Notes: a model not told the origin generated them from the sequence alone. 64,000 nt of DNA from Listeria monocytogenes (GCF_041765605.1 NZ_CP168900.1:760001-824000), one strand, 5' to 3'. Positions 33,354-42,407 are shown, numbered from the stretch's first letter. Made by a program: numbers and translations.

Positions 33354-33639
33354 GGGCAACTTAAATGAACGGAGGGTTGCCCATCATGCGTTATATTAGA
33401 CTACGTTTCCCAAAAAATCTATGCAACTAATTTAATAGTGCGGGAATATCCATGCTTATTTAGTATGGGTAACGGGATTGGTCTTGCGTGCATGTATGGC
33501 ACCCAAAATAAATATGGGTAGAATGAAGGTGGAATGCGCTTCATTTGAAAGCAAGCTAGTATCTTTGGATGCTATTTTTGTGTTTTCTTCTACTCAAAAA
33601 CCCTGACCGCGCTGAATCTATTTCAGGAGGTCCTTTTTT
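33354..33639 (+). promoter_or_regulatory. hflX leader with attenuation-type structures
   Basis: The leader holds, in order: a GGGCAAC/GTTGCCC stem (33354-33382) with the leader-ORF ribosome site GGAGGG at its 3' end; the leader ORF; a CCATGC/GTATGG stem (~33451-33470); a TAGTATC-TTTG-GATGCTA stem with TTTTTG after it (33557-33579), a weak terminator; and GACC..CTGAA / TTCAG..GGTC (33605-33632) followed by CTTTTTT up to the hflX ATG. The last hairpin contains the hflX ribosome site AGGAGG in its 3' arm, so it could act as terminator and as ribosome-site sequester. Drug-stalled ribosomes on the leader ORF would shift these structures. Confidence 0.65.
33386..33430 (+). CDS. 14-residue hflX leader peptide
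   Basis: ATG CGT TAT ... AAC TAA encodes MRYIRLRFPKNLCN. Ribosome site GGAGGG (33371-33376) with a 9-base spacer. Arg-rich leader peptides of this kind precede antibiotic-responsive genes in Firmicutes. By memory an upstream ORF controlling hflX by premature termination has been reported in L. monocytogenes. Confidence 0.7.
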   Translation: MRYIRLRFPKNLCN

Positions 33640-34896
33640 ATGGAGAGAAAAGTATTAATCGTTGGTATAAGTCAAAAACAAAAAGATTTTGATTATTCAA
33701 TGGAAGAATTAGCCAATTTAGCGGCTGCAAATAATATGGAAGTAGTAGGTGAAATACGGCAAAATATCGATCGTGAAAATCGCGCCACGTATGTTGGGAA
33801 AGGAAAAGTGGATGAAATCAAAGGGCTCGCAGAAATGCAGGATGCTCGCTTGATTATTTTTAACGATGAGCTTTCGCCGTCGCAAATTAGGAACCTAGAA
33901 GAAGCGTTGGAACTGGATGTAATGGACAGAACAGGCTTGATTTTAGCTATTTTTGCGAACCGAGCAAAAACAAAAGAAGCCCAACTTCAAGTCCAAATCG
34001 CCAAATTACAATATGAACTTCCGCGGATTTTTGGACAAGGGGAAGATATGGACCAACAAAGCGGAAAGGGCGGGCTTAGCAACCGTGGTTCAGGTGAAAA
34101 GAAAATCGAAACCGACCGCCGTACCATCAAACATCAAATCCGCCATTTACAAAAAGAGTTAGACATGCTCGTAGATGATCGTGAAGTACGTCGTCGCAAA
34201 CGGAAGAAAAATGAGATTCCTGTAGTATCGCTCGTTGGTTATACGAATGCTGGAAAATCAACGACAATGAATGGCTTAGTACGTGCATATAGCGAAACTG
34301 CAGACAAGCAAGTTTTTGAGAAAGACATGCTGTTTGCCACGCTTGAAACGAGTGTGCGCGAGATTGTTTTACCGGATAACAAGCAATTTTTACTCACAGA
34401 TACGGTTGGCTTTGTTAGTAAACTGCCACATCAATTAGTGAAAGCATTCCGTTCCACTTTAGAAGAAGCGCGCGATGCCGATTTGCTCATTCATGTGGTA
34501 GATTATTCGGATCCGCATTACAAAACAATGATGAAGACGACGGAAGAAACGTTGAAAGCAGTTGGAGTGGAAGATGTTCCAGTCATTTATGCATACAATA
34601 AAGCGGATCTTTTAGAAGACGAAATATATCCAAAACAGACGGAAAATACGATTGTCTTTTCAGCGAGGGAAGAAGAAAGTTTAGTCTTTTTAACCGAAGT
34701 GATTCGCAAAGAATTGTTTGCCAGCTATGAAAAAGCAACCTTCTTAATTCCGTTTGAAGCGGGGCAAGTTGTCGCTTATTTAAATGAGCATGCCGATGTT
34801 TTAGAAACCGAATACTTGGAGAATGGTACGCAGATTGTGGCGGAAGTAAGCCCGGCTGATTTACAAAAACTAGCAGAATACCAAATTGCTGAATAA
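33640..34896 (+). CDS. hflX: ribosome-splitting GTPase HflX
   Basis: 418 residues: N-terminal HflX domain (~1-165, with RENRATYVGKGKVDEI and DELSPSQIRNLE), coiled-coil linker with the conserved RRTIKHQIRHLQKELD, and a G domain from ~195 with G1 GYTNAGKST, G3 DTVGF, G4 YNKADL and SARE, plus a short C-terminal domain. HflX dissociates stalled 70S ribosomes and, in Listeria, contributes to macrolide/lincosamide tolerance (recalled). Its ribosome site is embedded in a terminator-like hairpin. Corresponds to lmo0762. Confidence 0.95.
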   Translation: MERKVLIVGISQKQKDFDYSMEELANLAAANNMEVVGEIRQNIDRENRATYVGKGKVDEIKGLAEMQDARLIIFNDELSPSQIRNLEEALELDVMDRTGLILAIFANRAKTKEAQLQVQIAKLQYELPRIFGQGEDMDQQSGKGGLSNRGSGEKKIETDRRTIKHQIRHLQKELDMLVDDREVRRRKRKKNEIPVVSLVGYTNAGKSTTMNGLVRAYSETADKQVFEKDMLFATLETSVREIVLPDNKQFLLTDTVGFVSKLPHQLVKAFRSTLEEARDADLLIHVVDYSDPHYKTMMKTTEETLKAVGVEDVPVIYAYNKADLLEDEIYPKQTENTIVFSAREEESLVFLTEVIRKELFASYEKATFLIPFEAGQVVAYLNEHADVLETEYLENGTQIVAEVSPADLQKLAEYQIAE

Positions 34897-34961
34897 AGCG
34901 AGTTGCCCCTTAATTTGCTATAATGAAACATACAGCAAATTTAGTGAGGAGATTTCTAGCT

Positions 34962-35834
34962 ATGAAAAAAACTGGATGGGGTATACTTGGCGCAGTTGCT
35001 GCTTTTACAGGCTATGCATACTGGTCAACCAAACATTTAACTGTAACAGATTATGAAATAGTATCAGATAAAATTCCAGCAGAATGGGACGGCGCAACTT
35101 TTGTTCAGTTGTCTGATCTGCATAGTGCAAGTTTTGGTTTATATAATAATCCTTTGCTTAGTATGGTGAATGAACTAGCGCCGGATGCTGTTTTTCTAAC
35201 AGGAGATATGATTGATGGAGATGAGTCGCCGTTTGTTGCGATGGCAGTTGTGCGCAAGTTGGCAAAAGAATTTCCCGTCTTTTATGTGAGCGGAAATCAT
35301 GAGGGAAGAAGCGCTTTTTATGAAGATTTTAAAGCAGATATGGAAAAACACCATGTCGCTGTCCTTGAAAATGAACGCTATTTTCTAAAAAAAGATGGCG
35401 CCGCAATTATGGTAGCAGGCGTCCGGGATCCTCGTTTTGTAAGAGAAGACTGGGCTGAAAAAGAACTGCCAAAAGAAGTATGGGAAGAAGCGGCATTAAA
35501 AGAAGCTTTAGACGATGCGACAGCTAATTTATCACCGGATTACTTTACGATATTACTGGCGCATCGTCCGGAGTTTTGGCCACTATACCAAGCCTATCCA
35601 ATTGATTTAGTATTATCTGGACATGCGCACGGCGGTCAATTTAGACTACCTTTAACAGAAGGCCTTTTCGCGCCGGGGCAAGGTCTCATGCCAAAATGGA
35701 CAGCAGGGATTCACCGTGCTGGCGGTAAAGCACTTATTGTGAGCCGCGGCTTAGGAAATGTCACGAAACTACCGCGTTTATTTAATGACCCAGAAATCAT
35801 TCGAATGACACTTAGAGCAAAAGGGGATGCTTAG
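34962..35834 (+). CDS. metallophosphoesterase, YkuE-like, membrane-anchored
   Basis: 290 residues from ATG 34962 (AGTGAGGAG ten bases upstream; an ATG at 34923 is before that site). An N-terminal membrane segment (KKTGWGILGAVAAFTGYAYW) anchors an extracytoplasmic calcineurin-like domain: QLSDLHS (DxH), TGDMIDGD, SGNHEGR and SGHAHGGQFRLP. YkuE-type enzymes are cell-wall-associated phosphodiesterases. The substrate, perhaps a lipid or teichoic-acid precursor, is not shown. Corresponds to lmo0763. Confidence 0.88.
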   Translation: MKKTGWGILGAVAAFTGYAYWSTKHLTVTDYEIVSDKIPAEWDGATFVQLSDLHSASFGLYNNPLLSMVNELAPDAVFLTGDMIDGDESPFVAMAVVRKLAKEFPVFYVSGNHEGRSAFYEDFKADMEKHHVAVLENERYFLKKDGAAIMVAGVRDPRFVREDWAEKELPKEVWEEAALKEALDDATANLSPDYFTILLAHRPEFWPLYQAYPIDLVLSGHAHGGQFRLPLTEGLFAPGQGLMPKWTAGIHRAGGKALIVSRGLGNVTKLPRLFNDPEIIRMTLRAKGDA

Positions 35835-35839
35835 GAAAA

Positions 35840-36829
35840 GTGATTTATTTAGATAATGAAGATGTACTCGATCAAGCGTACAACTTTGCAATGGAAGAAT
35901 ATGCGCTTCGTTCTTTAGATGAAAATGAAACGTATTTTATGTTTTACCGGATGAAGCCGACGATTATTGTTGGTAAAAATCAAAACACGCTGGAAGAAAT
36001 CAACCATGCTTTTGTCAAAGAACATCATATCGACGTTCTCCGCCGTTTATCTGGTGGTGGGGCTGTCTATAACGATGAAGGCAACATAAGCTTTAGTATG
36101 ATCACAAAAGATGACGGGAATAGTTTTCAAAATTTCGCAAAGTTCACAGAACCAGTTATTCGAGCGCTCCGCAAGCTTGGTGTAAATGCAGAACTGAGCG
36201 GTCGGAATGATATTGAAGTGAATGGCAAAAAGATAAGTGGCAATGCGCAATTTGCAACAAAAGGTCGACTATATAGCCATGGCACTTTACTTTTCGATGT
36301 CGATTTATCCATGCTCGAAAAAGCATTACAAGTGGATCCAGAGAAATACTTGTCCAAGGGTGTTAAATCTGTACGCAGTCGTGTAACAACAATTCGCGAA
36401 CATTTAGCAGAAGATATCGATATTCTAACCTTTAAACAAATTCTACTGGAATCTATTTTTGAAACGAAAGATATCCCACGTTATACTTTTACGGAAGCTG
36501 ACAAGCAAGGAATCGAAAAATTACGCACAGAACGTTACCGGAATTGGGATTGGACATATGGTAAATCACCAAAAGCTACCATAAAATGCAAAAAAAGATT
36601 TCCAGCCGGAACCATTGAATTCCAGGTATCACTTGAAAAAGGTCAAGTCAAAGAAGCAACTATTTATGGCGACTTTTTTGGTACAGAGGATGTGGCTGAA
36701 TTAGCTGGGAAAATAATCGGCTGCCGTTTTGAACGAGAAGAAGTTGAAAAAGCTTGGAATGCAATTGATACAAAAGCCTATTTTGGCGGAATTGAAAAAG
36801 AAGCGATTTTAGCGATGTTATTTGAATAA
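35840..36829 (+). CDS. lplA2: lipoate-protein ligase
   Basis: 329 residues, GTG start. The LplA catalytic domain has RRLSGGGAVYNDEGN (lipoyl-AMP loop), SGNAQFATKGR with the reactive Lys, and HGTLLFDVDL; the accessory C-terminal domain (~255-329) is present, so it can make lipoyl-AMP and transfer it. Listeria cannot make lipoate and has two ligases; this position corresponds to lmo0764 (LplA2 by memory; LplA1 is the one needed for intracellular growth on host lipoyl peptides). It is 5 bp from the upstream phosphoesterase gene. A terminator follows. Confidence 0.88.
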   Translation: MIYLDNEDVLDQAYNFAMEEYALRSLDENETYFMFYRMKPTIIVGKNQNTLEEINHAFVKEHHIDVLRRLSGGGAVYNDEGNISFSMITKDDGNSFQNFAKFTEPVIRALRKLGVNAELSGRNDIEVNGKKISGNAQFATKGRLYSHGTLLFDVDLSMLEKALQVDPEKYLSKGVKSVRSRVTTIREHLAEDIDILTFKQILLESIFETKDIPRYTFTEADKQGIEKLRTERYRNWDWTYGKSPKATIKCKKRFPAGTIEFQVSLEKGQVKEATIYGDFFGTEDVAELAGKIIGCRFEREEVEKAWNAIDTKAYFGGIEKEAILAMLFE

Positions 36830-36840
36830 AAGACGTCTAA

Positions 36841-36873
36841 AAAACTCTAAGAAGAAATTTCTTAGAGTTTTGT
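36841..36873 (+). terminator. terminator after lplA2
   Basis: AAAACTCTAAG / CTTAGAGTTTT around a GAAGAAATTT-type loop. Confidence 0.8.
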
Positions 36874-36961
36874 TGTTACTACAGCAAAAAGAGGTTACAA
36901 ACTTTAATAAATCTAGAACTCGTGTTAAACTTAGATTTAGAAAAAAGGAAAAGGTGTAGAA

Positions 36962-37714
36962 ATGGCTATAAAAAAATTAAACGATTTTTATTTTAAAAAA
37001 CTTGGCAGTTGGAATTTAGTACATAGCTTTATAAAGGGTTTTTGGAGAGCGTTTTTTTTAGTAGTGCTACTTTTAATTATTGCTAACATTATAGTCGTTT
37101 ATTTGTTGGATAATGTGTTTTTGATTCCAGTGATTTTAATTAGTTTACTTTGTATACCTCTCTTTTATTACGTATTGATTTATAGTCGTGCGAAAAAGTT
37201 CATTCGTACCAGATATCAACTACGAAATTTTAAAGAGTTGACTGTAATGCGGCGTTATTTATTATTTGCCTATTTAGAAAAAAGCGGTTTTAGCTCAAGA
37301 GATGATTTAGATAAATTACTTCGATTTATTCATTCAGAAATGGCAGAAGAACAAAAGAACCATAAACCACTTAGTACGATAATTGGCGTTTTTATAGCAG
37401 CATTTTTAGCAATTTTAGGTGGGACATTTCTATTCTTGATGGATGATGTAGTAGAGCGGCTTATTGCAGCCGTGATTATCATTGTGATGGCTGTTGTTTT
37501 CTATTTTATCGGTCTTACGTTGATGTCGATTATTCGCTCGAAATCAGAAAAAAACACAAGAAAAGAGCATGAGCTAACAAAAGAAATTATAGCGATTCAA
37601 ACGGCAATGCTTGTCAGTGAAAATACAAGTTACCACCCATTTTTAGCAATGGAGAAAAAAGTGAATGAAAACGATTTTTTGAAAGAGATTATTACATCAC
37701 GGTCCTTTTTATAA
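36962..37714 (+). CDS. four-helix membrane protein, hypothetical
   Basis: 250 residues with two pairs of membrane helices (about 27-50 and 55-78; 138-160 and 165-190), a basic cytoplasmic segment between them (~80-135) and a charged C-terminal tail. No recognised domain. Ribosome site AAAGGTGTAG is modest. Corresponds to lmo0765; downstream in EGD-e I recall a sugar ABC cassette which is not here. Function unknown. Confidence 0.75.
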   Translation: MAIKKLNDFYFKKLGSWNLVHSFIKGFWRAFFLVVLLLIIANIIVVYLLDNVFLIPVILISLLCIPLFYYVLIYSRAKKFIRTRYQLRNFKELTVMRRYLLFAYLEKSGFSSRDDLDKLLRFIHSEMAEEQKNHKPLSTIIGVFIAAFLAILGGTFLFLMDDVVERLIAAVIIIVMAVVFYFIGLTLMSIIRSKSEKNTRKEHELTKEIIAIQTAMLVSENTSYHPFLAMEKKVNENDFLKEIITSRSFL

Positions 37715-37748
37715 CATAATTTTTTAGGCACACTTAGGAGGCAAAGTC

Positions 37749-38396
37749 ATGACAACTAAACGCAAAGAGACGAGAGAAAGTGTTTGTTATCGGGAAATAA
37801 AAAAGAAGATTAGAAACGGGGAACTAAAGCCAGGCGATCGTTTAATTGAAAATACATTATCACAACAATTAGAAATTAGTCGTACGCCGATTCGAAAAGC
37901 AATTGGGATGCTTGCTGCAGATGGATATGTGGAATACAACGATTTCCGCGGTGCTTTTGTTCGAGATAGCATTATTAATAAAGAACGTTACTTTGAAATG
38001 ACAGAAATTATTGGTTTGTTTTTAAAGCAAGCTATTCAAAAAATCCGTACGAAAAAAATCACTTTCAATAAAATGCGAGTTGTTGCAAAATTAGTCGAAA
38101 TTGAACGCGAACAACCAACCGACCCAGCAACTTATTTCGAATACGAAAAATGGTTCGTGAGTGATTTATTAACCTATATGAAAAACAATTACTATTTGAA
38201 AATTAGTGATGATTTTTTCAATAATATTCAAGAATTTGGTGACGAAGAAGTCATTAAAATTGCGCAAAATGCTTGTGTTAAAACAATCGCTAACATTCAA
38301 CGTTTTATTGATGCGTTGGATGCACAAGATTATGACAAGTGCATAGCGATTATTGATCAAGTCATTGATGCCCATGTTTTAGTCGCTTATCGTTAA
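37749..38396 (+). CDS. GntR-family transcriptional regulator
   Basis: 215 residues: a GntR winged helix (~10-75, ESVCYREIKKKIRNGELKPGDRLIENTLSQQL in outline, SRTPIRKAIGMLAADGYVE) and a helical C-terminal effector domain (~80-215) of FCD/FadR-like size, without an obvious metal-binding His set. Ribosome site TAGGAGG. It precedes a convergent quinone oxidoreductase gene. Target and ligand unknown. Corresponds to lmo0772. Confidence 0.85.
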   Translation: MTTKRKETRESVCYREIKKKIRNGELKPGDRLIENTLSQQLEISRTPIRKAIGMLAADGYVEYNDFRGAFVRDSIINKERYFEMTEIIGLFLKQAIQKIRTKKITFNKMRVVAKLVEIEREQPTDPATYFEYEKWFVSDLLTYMKNNYYLKISDDFFNNIQEFGDEEVIKIAQNACVKTIANIQRFIDALDAQDYDKCIAIIDQVIDAHVLVAYR

Positions 38397-38436
38397 AAAA
38401 AGCATTGTCCTTACTACTTAAGGACAATGCTTTTTA
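38397..38436. terminator. bidirectional terminator
   Basis: AAAAAGCATTGTCCTTA / TAAGGACAATGCTTTTT, 17-bp perfect stem with a CTACT-type loop, between two convergent genes. Confidence 0.93.
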
Positions 38437-38437
38437 C

Positions 38438-39427
38438 TTATTTTATTTTCACTAAATATCTACCAGTCACGCCACCGTTCATTACTTGGTGAAGAGCTTC
38501 AGGTAACTCAGAAAAGACCACTTCTGTTACTAGGCTTTCTAAATTAGTTAATTTAAAATCTGTCGCAAGTCTATTCCAAATTCGTTCTCGTTTTGGCATC
38601 GGACATAAAACGGAATCAATACCGAATAATTGAATACCGCGCAAAATAAACGGAAAGACGGTTGTATCCAATTTTCCGCCAGCAGACATTCCGCATGTAG
38701 TCACTGCGCCGCCATATTGAACCGCCGTTAAAAGGTACGCAAGGGGTTTGCCACCAACACAATCAATCGCGCCAGCGTATAGTTGTTTGTCTAATGCACG
38801 TACTTTTTCAGGTTGAAAAGCTTCTCTTGAAACGACTTCAGAAACGCCAAATTTTTCTAAGAATTCCTTCGCATCCCTTTTTCCGGAAGAAGCAACTACA
38901 GAATAGCCTCGTTTAGCAAGGATAGCTGAGCTCAAACTACCTACACCGCCTGTTGCACCACTTACAGCGATTTTTCCAGCATCGGGTGTTACGCCACTAA
39001 ATTCAAGTGCATCGACCGAGAGCGCTGCTGTAAAGCCTGCTGTTCCAAGTATCATCGCTTCTTTTAGCGACAGACCATCCGGCAAAGGAACAACCCAATC
39101 AGCTGGAACGCGAATAAACTCACTATATCCGCCAAAATAGCTCACTCCAAAATCATAACTAGTGACAATAACCTCATCACCTACTTGAAAACGGTCAGAT
39201 TTAGAGTGGGTGACCACGCCACTTGCATCAATACCAGGAATAAAAGGATATTCGCTTACAATTTTCCCGTCTGGAAGTACAGCCAGTCCATCTTTGTAAT
39301 TAATACCAGAATAGTGTACCTCGATAGTTACTTCATTTTCTGGCAAGTTATCTATAGTAGTTTCTCTAAAATGAAGGGAAGTATTATCGGCTTCTTTTTC
39401 AATGAAAAGTGCTTGAAATGATTTCAT
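38438..39427 (-). CDS. zinc-free quinone oxidoreductase, YhdH/AcuI type
   Basis: 329 residues of the medium-chain dehydrogenase family: GroES-like N-terminal domain (YSGINYKDGLAVLP, PFIPGIDASGVV), Rossmann domain (SGATGGVGSLSSAILAKRGY). There are no zinc ligands. The YhdH/YhfP subfamily reduces acryloyl-CoA or enones with NADPH; a detoxifying role is inferred. Ribosome site GGAGG before the ATG. Corresponds to lmo0773, annotated alcohol dehydrogenase. Confidence 0.87.
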   Translation of the reverse strand: MKSFQALFIEKEADNTSLHFRETTIDNLPENEVTIEVHYSGINYKDGLAVLPDGKIVSEYPFIPGIDASGVVTHSKSDRFQVGDEVIVTSYDFGVSYFGGYSEFIRVPADWVVPLPDGLSLKEAMILGTAGFTAALSVDALEFSGVTPDAGKIAVSGATGGVGSLSSAILAKRGYSVVASSGKRDAKEFLEKFGVSEVVSREAFQPEKVRALDKQLYAGAIDCVGGKPLAYLLTAVQYGGAVTTCGMSAGGKLDTTVFPFILRGIQLFGIDSVLCPMPKRERIWNRLATDFKLTNLESLVTEVVFSELPEALHQVMNGGVTGRYLVKIK

Positions 39428-39605
39428 TTTTTAAATTCCTCCACAACTCAATTTTGTGTTCTCCTTCACTTTACGACTTTTTTCGCCATTTTACAAGGCT
39501 GTGACTGGTACAAATCCCCATTTCAAGGTAAACTAGAATAGAGAAGATGCCGATATTATGTGTGAATTTATAAATAGAATTTTTTGGCAAGAAAGGGTGA
39601 GTGCG

Positions 39606-40535
39606 ATGGGGAAGGCACTATTGATTGTGAATCCATCATCAGGTAAAGAAAAAGGAAAAATCTACCAAGGGAAGACAGAAGAAGTATTAAAAAAACGTTA
39701 TGACGAGGTGGAAGTTCGTTTAACTGAAAAAGCAGGGGATGCGACAGAATTTGCTTCCTGGGCTTCTGAGCAAGGATTTGAAGCAGTAATTGCGATGGGC
39801 GGAGACGGGACTTTAAATGAAACCATAAACGGTCTTGCAATCCATGAAAAACGACCTGACTTTGGCTTCATTCCTCTTGGAACAGTCAATGATTTGGCTC
39901 GTTCGGTAGGCATACCATTAAAACCCGAAAAAGCGATTCAAGCATTAGAAAAAGCTATTGCAGTGCCGATGGATATTGGCCGGATTGGCGACCAATACTT
40001 TATGAACGTCCTAGCTATCGGTATGATTGCGCAAGCTGTCGACCAAGTTAGCGTCGAACAAAAAACCAAATTTGGCTCCGTAGCATACTTTTTAGAAGGC
40101 CTGAAAGCATTTAACCGCAATGAATTACTTCATTTTAAACTCGAATATGACGAGGAAGTTTGGGAAGGGGAAGCTGCGCTAGTTGTGGCTGGCTTAACTA
40201 ATTCAGTTGGTGGGATGGAATCATGGGCGCCAGATGCTAAAATTGACGACGGCTACCTTCACATTATTATTCTAACGAAACTCGGCTTGCTCGATGCAGC
40301 CAATATGATCCCGCAACTAATTCGCGGTAATTTAAAAAATAGTGACGGTGTAGTCTATATTAAAACCAAGAAACTTACCATAGATGCAAGTGGGGATGAT
40401 TTAAGCATCAACGTCGATGGCGACCCAGGTCCAGGCGTACCAGCAGAAATCGAAGTCCTTGGCAGTCATTTGAATATCCTTGCACCTAAAAAAAGCAGCA
40501 AGAAGCGCTTCGGCCCATTCATACTTAAAAAGTAA
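39606..40535 (+). CDS. diacylglycerol/lipid kinase, DagK/YegS family
   Basis: 309 residues from ATG 39606 (GAAAGGGTGA upstream). DAGK catalytic domain: VNPSSGKEKG, MGGDGTLNE at 64-72, PLGTVNDLARS; C-terminal β-sandwich with DIGRIGDQYFMNVLAIG and NVDGDPGP. Soluble DagK-type kinases phosphorylate diacylglycerol and recycle it after lipoteichoic-acid synthesis; other lipids are possible. The following PH-like gene, 39 bp on, is probably co-transcribed. Corresponds to lmo0774. Confidence 0.88.
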   Translation: MGKALLIVNPSSGKEKGKIYQGKTEEVLKKRYDEVEVRLTEKAGDATEFASWASEQGFEAVIAMGGDGTLNETINGLAIHEKRPDFGFIPLGTVNDLARSVGIPLKPEKAIQALEKAIAVPMDIGRIGDQYFMNVLAIGMIAQAVDQVSVEQKTKFGSVAYFLEGLKAFNRNELLHFKLEYDEEVWEGEAALVVAGLTNSVGGMESWAPDAKIDDGYLHIIILTKLGLLDAANMIPQLIRGNLKNSDGVVYIKTKKLTIDASGDDLSINVDGDPGPGVPAEIEVLGSHLNILAPKKSSKKRFGPFILKK

Positions 40536-40574
40536 CCTACAATAATTGTAGAAGAATAAGGAGATGAAAGCTTT

Positions 40575-40907
40575 ATGGAAGAAGAATTAGAAGTCATTCA
40601 TAAAGGTCTTGCCAATGCGAAAAATGGTTTTAAAGCAGTCCCCGGAAAACTCTATTTAACAGCAACATATATTGTCCACAAACCAAATGATTACTTTGAC
40701 GAAGAAATCAATATTCCGCTTAATCGAGTGGCGAAAATTCGGGGTGTCCGCACCAAAATCCTTGGAAAAGAATTACTCTCCAACATTTTAGAAATAGACA
40801 TGATATCTGGAGTAAAGTACCAATTCGTTGTAAACAAACAGAAAAAGTGGCTGGAAGCAGTTTCCAAAGTGTTAGAAAGCCGCGGTGAATCAGAAAAATT
40901 AGCATAG
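40575..40907 (+). CDS. PH/GRAM-like domain protein
   Basis: 110 residues that look like one bacterial PH (GRAM) domain: AVPGKLYLTATYIVHKPNDYF, INIPLNRVAKIRGV, LEIDMISGVKYQFVV and a C-terminal helix with KKWLEAVSKVLESRG. Such domains bind lipids or act as membrane-protein adaptors. It follows the lipid kinase, consistent with a membrane-lipid context (inference). Ribosome site AAGGAGATG. Confidence 0.78.
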   Translation: MEEELEVIHKGLANAKNGFKAVPGKLYLTATYIVHKPNDYFDEEINIPLNRVAKIRGVRTKILGKELLSNILEIDMISGVKYQFVVNKQKKWLEAVSKVLESRGESEKLA

Positions 40908-40909
40908 AA

Positions 40910-40948
40910 AGAAGCTGGCACGAAAAAAGTGACCAGCTTCTTTTTTTA
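40910..40948. terminator. bidirectional terminator
   Basis: GAAGCTGGCAC / GTGACCAGCTTC (one mismatch) then TTTTTTT, between convergent genes. Confidence 0.82.
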
Positions 40949-41812
40949 CGCTAAATGAAATGCCGTCGCACCAATAAGATTGGCATCATTTCCAAATTGA
41001 CAGCCAACAACAGTAGGACTAATCGTCGCAATTGGCACAGTTGCTTTTACTTTTGCCACATATTCGTTTAGCTCTTGAATGAAATCAGCCCGCTCACTCA
41101 CGCCGCCACCAATGACAACTAATTCAGGATCAAGCGCATATTGTAAATTAAAAATACTGCGCGCAAGATAATAAAACATCGTATCCAGCTCTTCTTTCGC
41201 GATCTTATTTCCTTCCGCACGTAATTCAAAAGCCCGAAGACCATCTATACTAGCTTTCGGAACGTCTAAACGCTCGGCTATTCTCGTCGCAGCATTTACG
41301 ACTGTACCTAGCTCGCTAAGTGTGTGTCCGTCGCGGTCCATCAACATATAACCAAATTCACCACCATGCAAATTGGCCCCGTGATGTACCTTGCCACCGC
41401 GAATAACTGCGCCACCAACTCCAGTACCAAGAATCATAAAAATAATATCTTGCTTGTCTTTTGCAGCGCCAATCCAAACCTCTGCTAAAGCTGCACAGTT
41501 AGCGTCATTTTCCATCGTAACAGGAAGTCCCAGTTTTTCTTCAAGTAATTGTTTAAAAGGGAAATTATGTATGTAGGGGATGGCACTCGCGCCGCCAATG
41601 ATACCGGTTTCATTATTAACTGCACCTGGACAACTAAACGCAGCTCCTTGGAATGTATAATCGTAATTTGCTTTTACATCCACAAGTGATTGTATCATTT
41701 CCTCCAAAGAATCTGGAGTTTTGAATTTACCTTTTTCTAGTATTTCTCCAGCAGTAGTTAATACGCCAAACTTCACTGCTGTTCCACCTAAATCAAATGC
41801 AAGTATCGTCAT
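40946..41812 (-). CDS. ROK-family sugar kinase
   Basis: 288 residues: phosphate-binding motif LAFDLGGTAVKFG at 4-16, NDANCAALAEVWIGAAK, GTGVGGAVIRGG and the ROK block VIGGGVSERADF. The zinc-binding CxCGxxGC motif of true glucokinases is absent (the region reads HHGANLHGGEFGYM), as in BglK-type members. It phosphorylates a hexose or disaccharide, identity unknown. Ribosome site AAGGAGA. Monocistronic. Close to lmo0776 in order. Confidence 0.85.
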   Translation of the reverse strand: MTILAFDLGGTAVKFGVLTTAGEILEKGKFKTPDSLEEMIQSLVDVKANYDYTFQGAAFSCPGAVNNETGIIGGASAIPYIHNFPFKQLLEEKLGLPVTMENDANCAALAEVWIGAAKDKQDIIFMILGTGVGGAVIRGGKVHHGANLHGGEFGYMLMDRDGHTLSELGTVVNAATRIAERLDVPKASIDGLRAFELRAEGNKIAKEELDTMFYYLARSIFNLQYALDPELVVIGGGVSERADFIQELNEYVAKVKATVPIATISPTVVGCQFGNDANLIGATAFHLA

Positions 41813-41969
41813 TACTCAATCTCCTTTTTATAAAAAAGTATATACTTATCATACTTTTAAACAATACAAATGACAAATAAAAAGTGAAAATACTTTGCTA
41901 AAAATTAACGTCCTTTTCTATTTTGTGCTATAATAAAGCAAGAATTTGAAGCGCAGGAGGAAATGGTTA

Positions 41970-42353
41970 GTGGAGATAAAGGTTCAAAAGAAATTGACTG
42001 ACGGCAGAATCGCTTTTAGTAGTGAATATGGTGAATGCGTTGGGATATGGGCCGATGAAGACCCAGAACCAAGTAGGATTTACACAGTAGAAATTACGAT
42101 ACCGGACATGATTAGCGCAGAACTACTACACGAGAGCGAAGAGAAACATTGTGTGCTAGAAATAGACGAAGAAGGCTTAGTTCACGTAATTGGGAAGTTA
42201 GAGGATTACGAGGAAGATGGCTTTGCAGTGCTCCGCTTAGAAGAAAGTATTATTTGTTTTGACACGAAATTCAGTGAAGAAATCGAAATGCTCCATGGAA
42301 GATTTGTTGAATTTGTTATTCCGGAAATAAAATTAAGTAACGTTGGTATATAG
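41970..42353 (+). CDS. hypothetical protein
   Basis: 127 residues from GTG 41970, nine bases after AGGAGG (41955-41960); an ATG at 41963 in another frame gives only a dozen codons. Acidic and β-rich. The last 60 residues (GKLEDYEEDGFAVLRLEESIICFD ... GRFVEFVIPEI, in outline) match in pattern the C-terminal part of the 43427-43798 protein, so the two may be distant paralogues. Function unknown; a small stand-alone immunity-type protein is one possibility. Confidence 0.72.
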   Translation: MEIKVQKKLTDGRIAFSSEYGECVGIWADEDPEPSRIYTVEITIPDMISAELLHESEEKHCVLEIDEEGLVHVIGKLEDYEEDGFAVLRLEESIICFDTKFSEEIEMLHGRFVEFVIPEIKLSNVGI

Positions 42354-42356
42354 AAA

Positions 42357-42407
42357 AACGCCATGCTTCATTTCCCTAAAAACAGGGAAGTAAGCGTGGC
42401 ATTTTTT
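42357..42407. terminator. bidirectional terminator
   Basis: ACGCCATGCTT...TTCCCT / AGGGAA...AAGCGTGGCATTTTTT, long interrupted stem between convergent genes. Confidence 0.8.
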
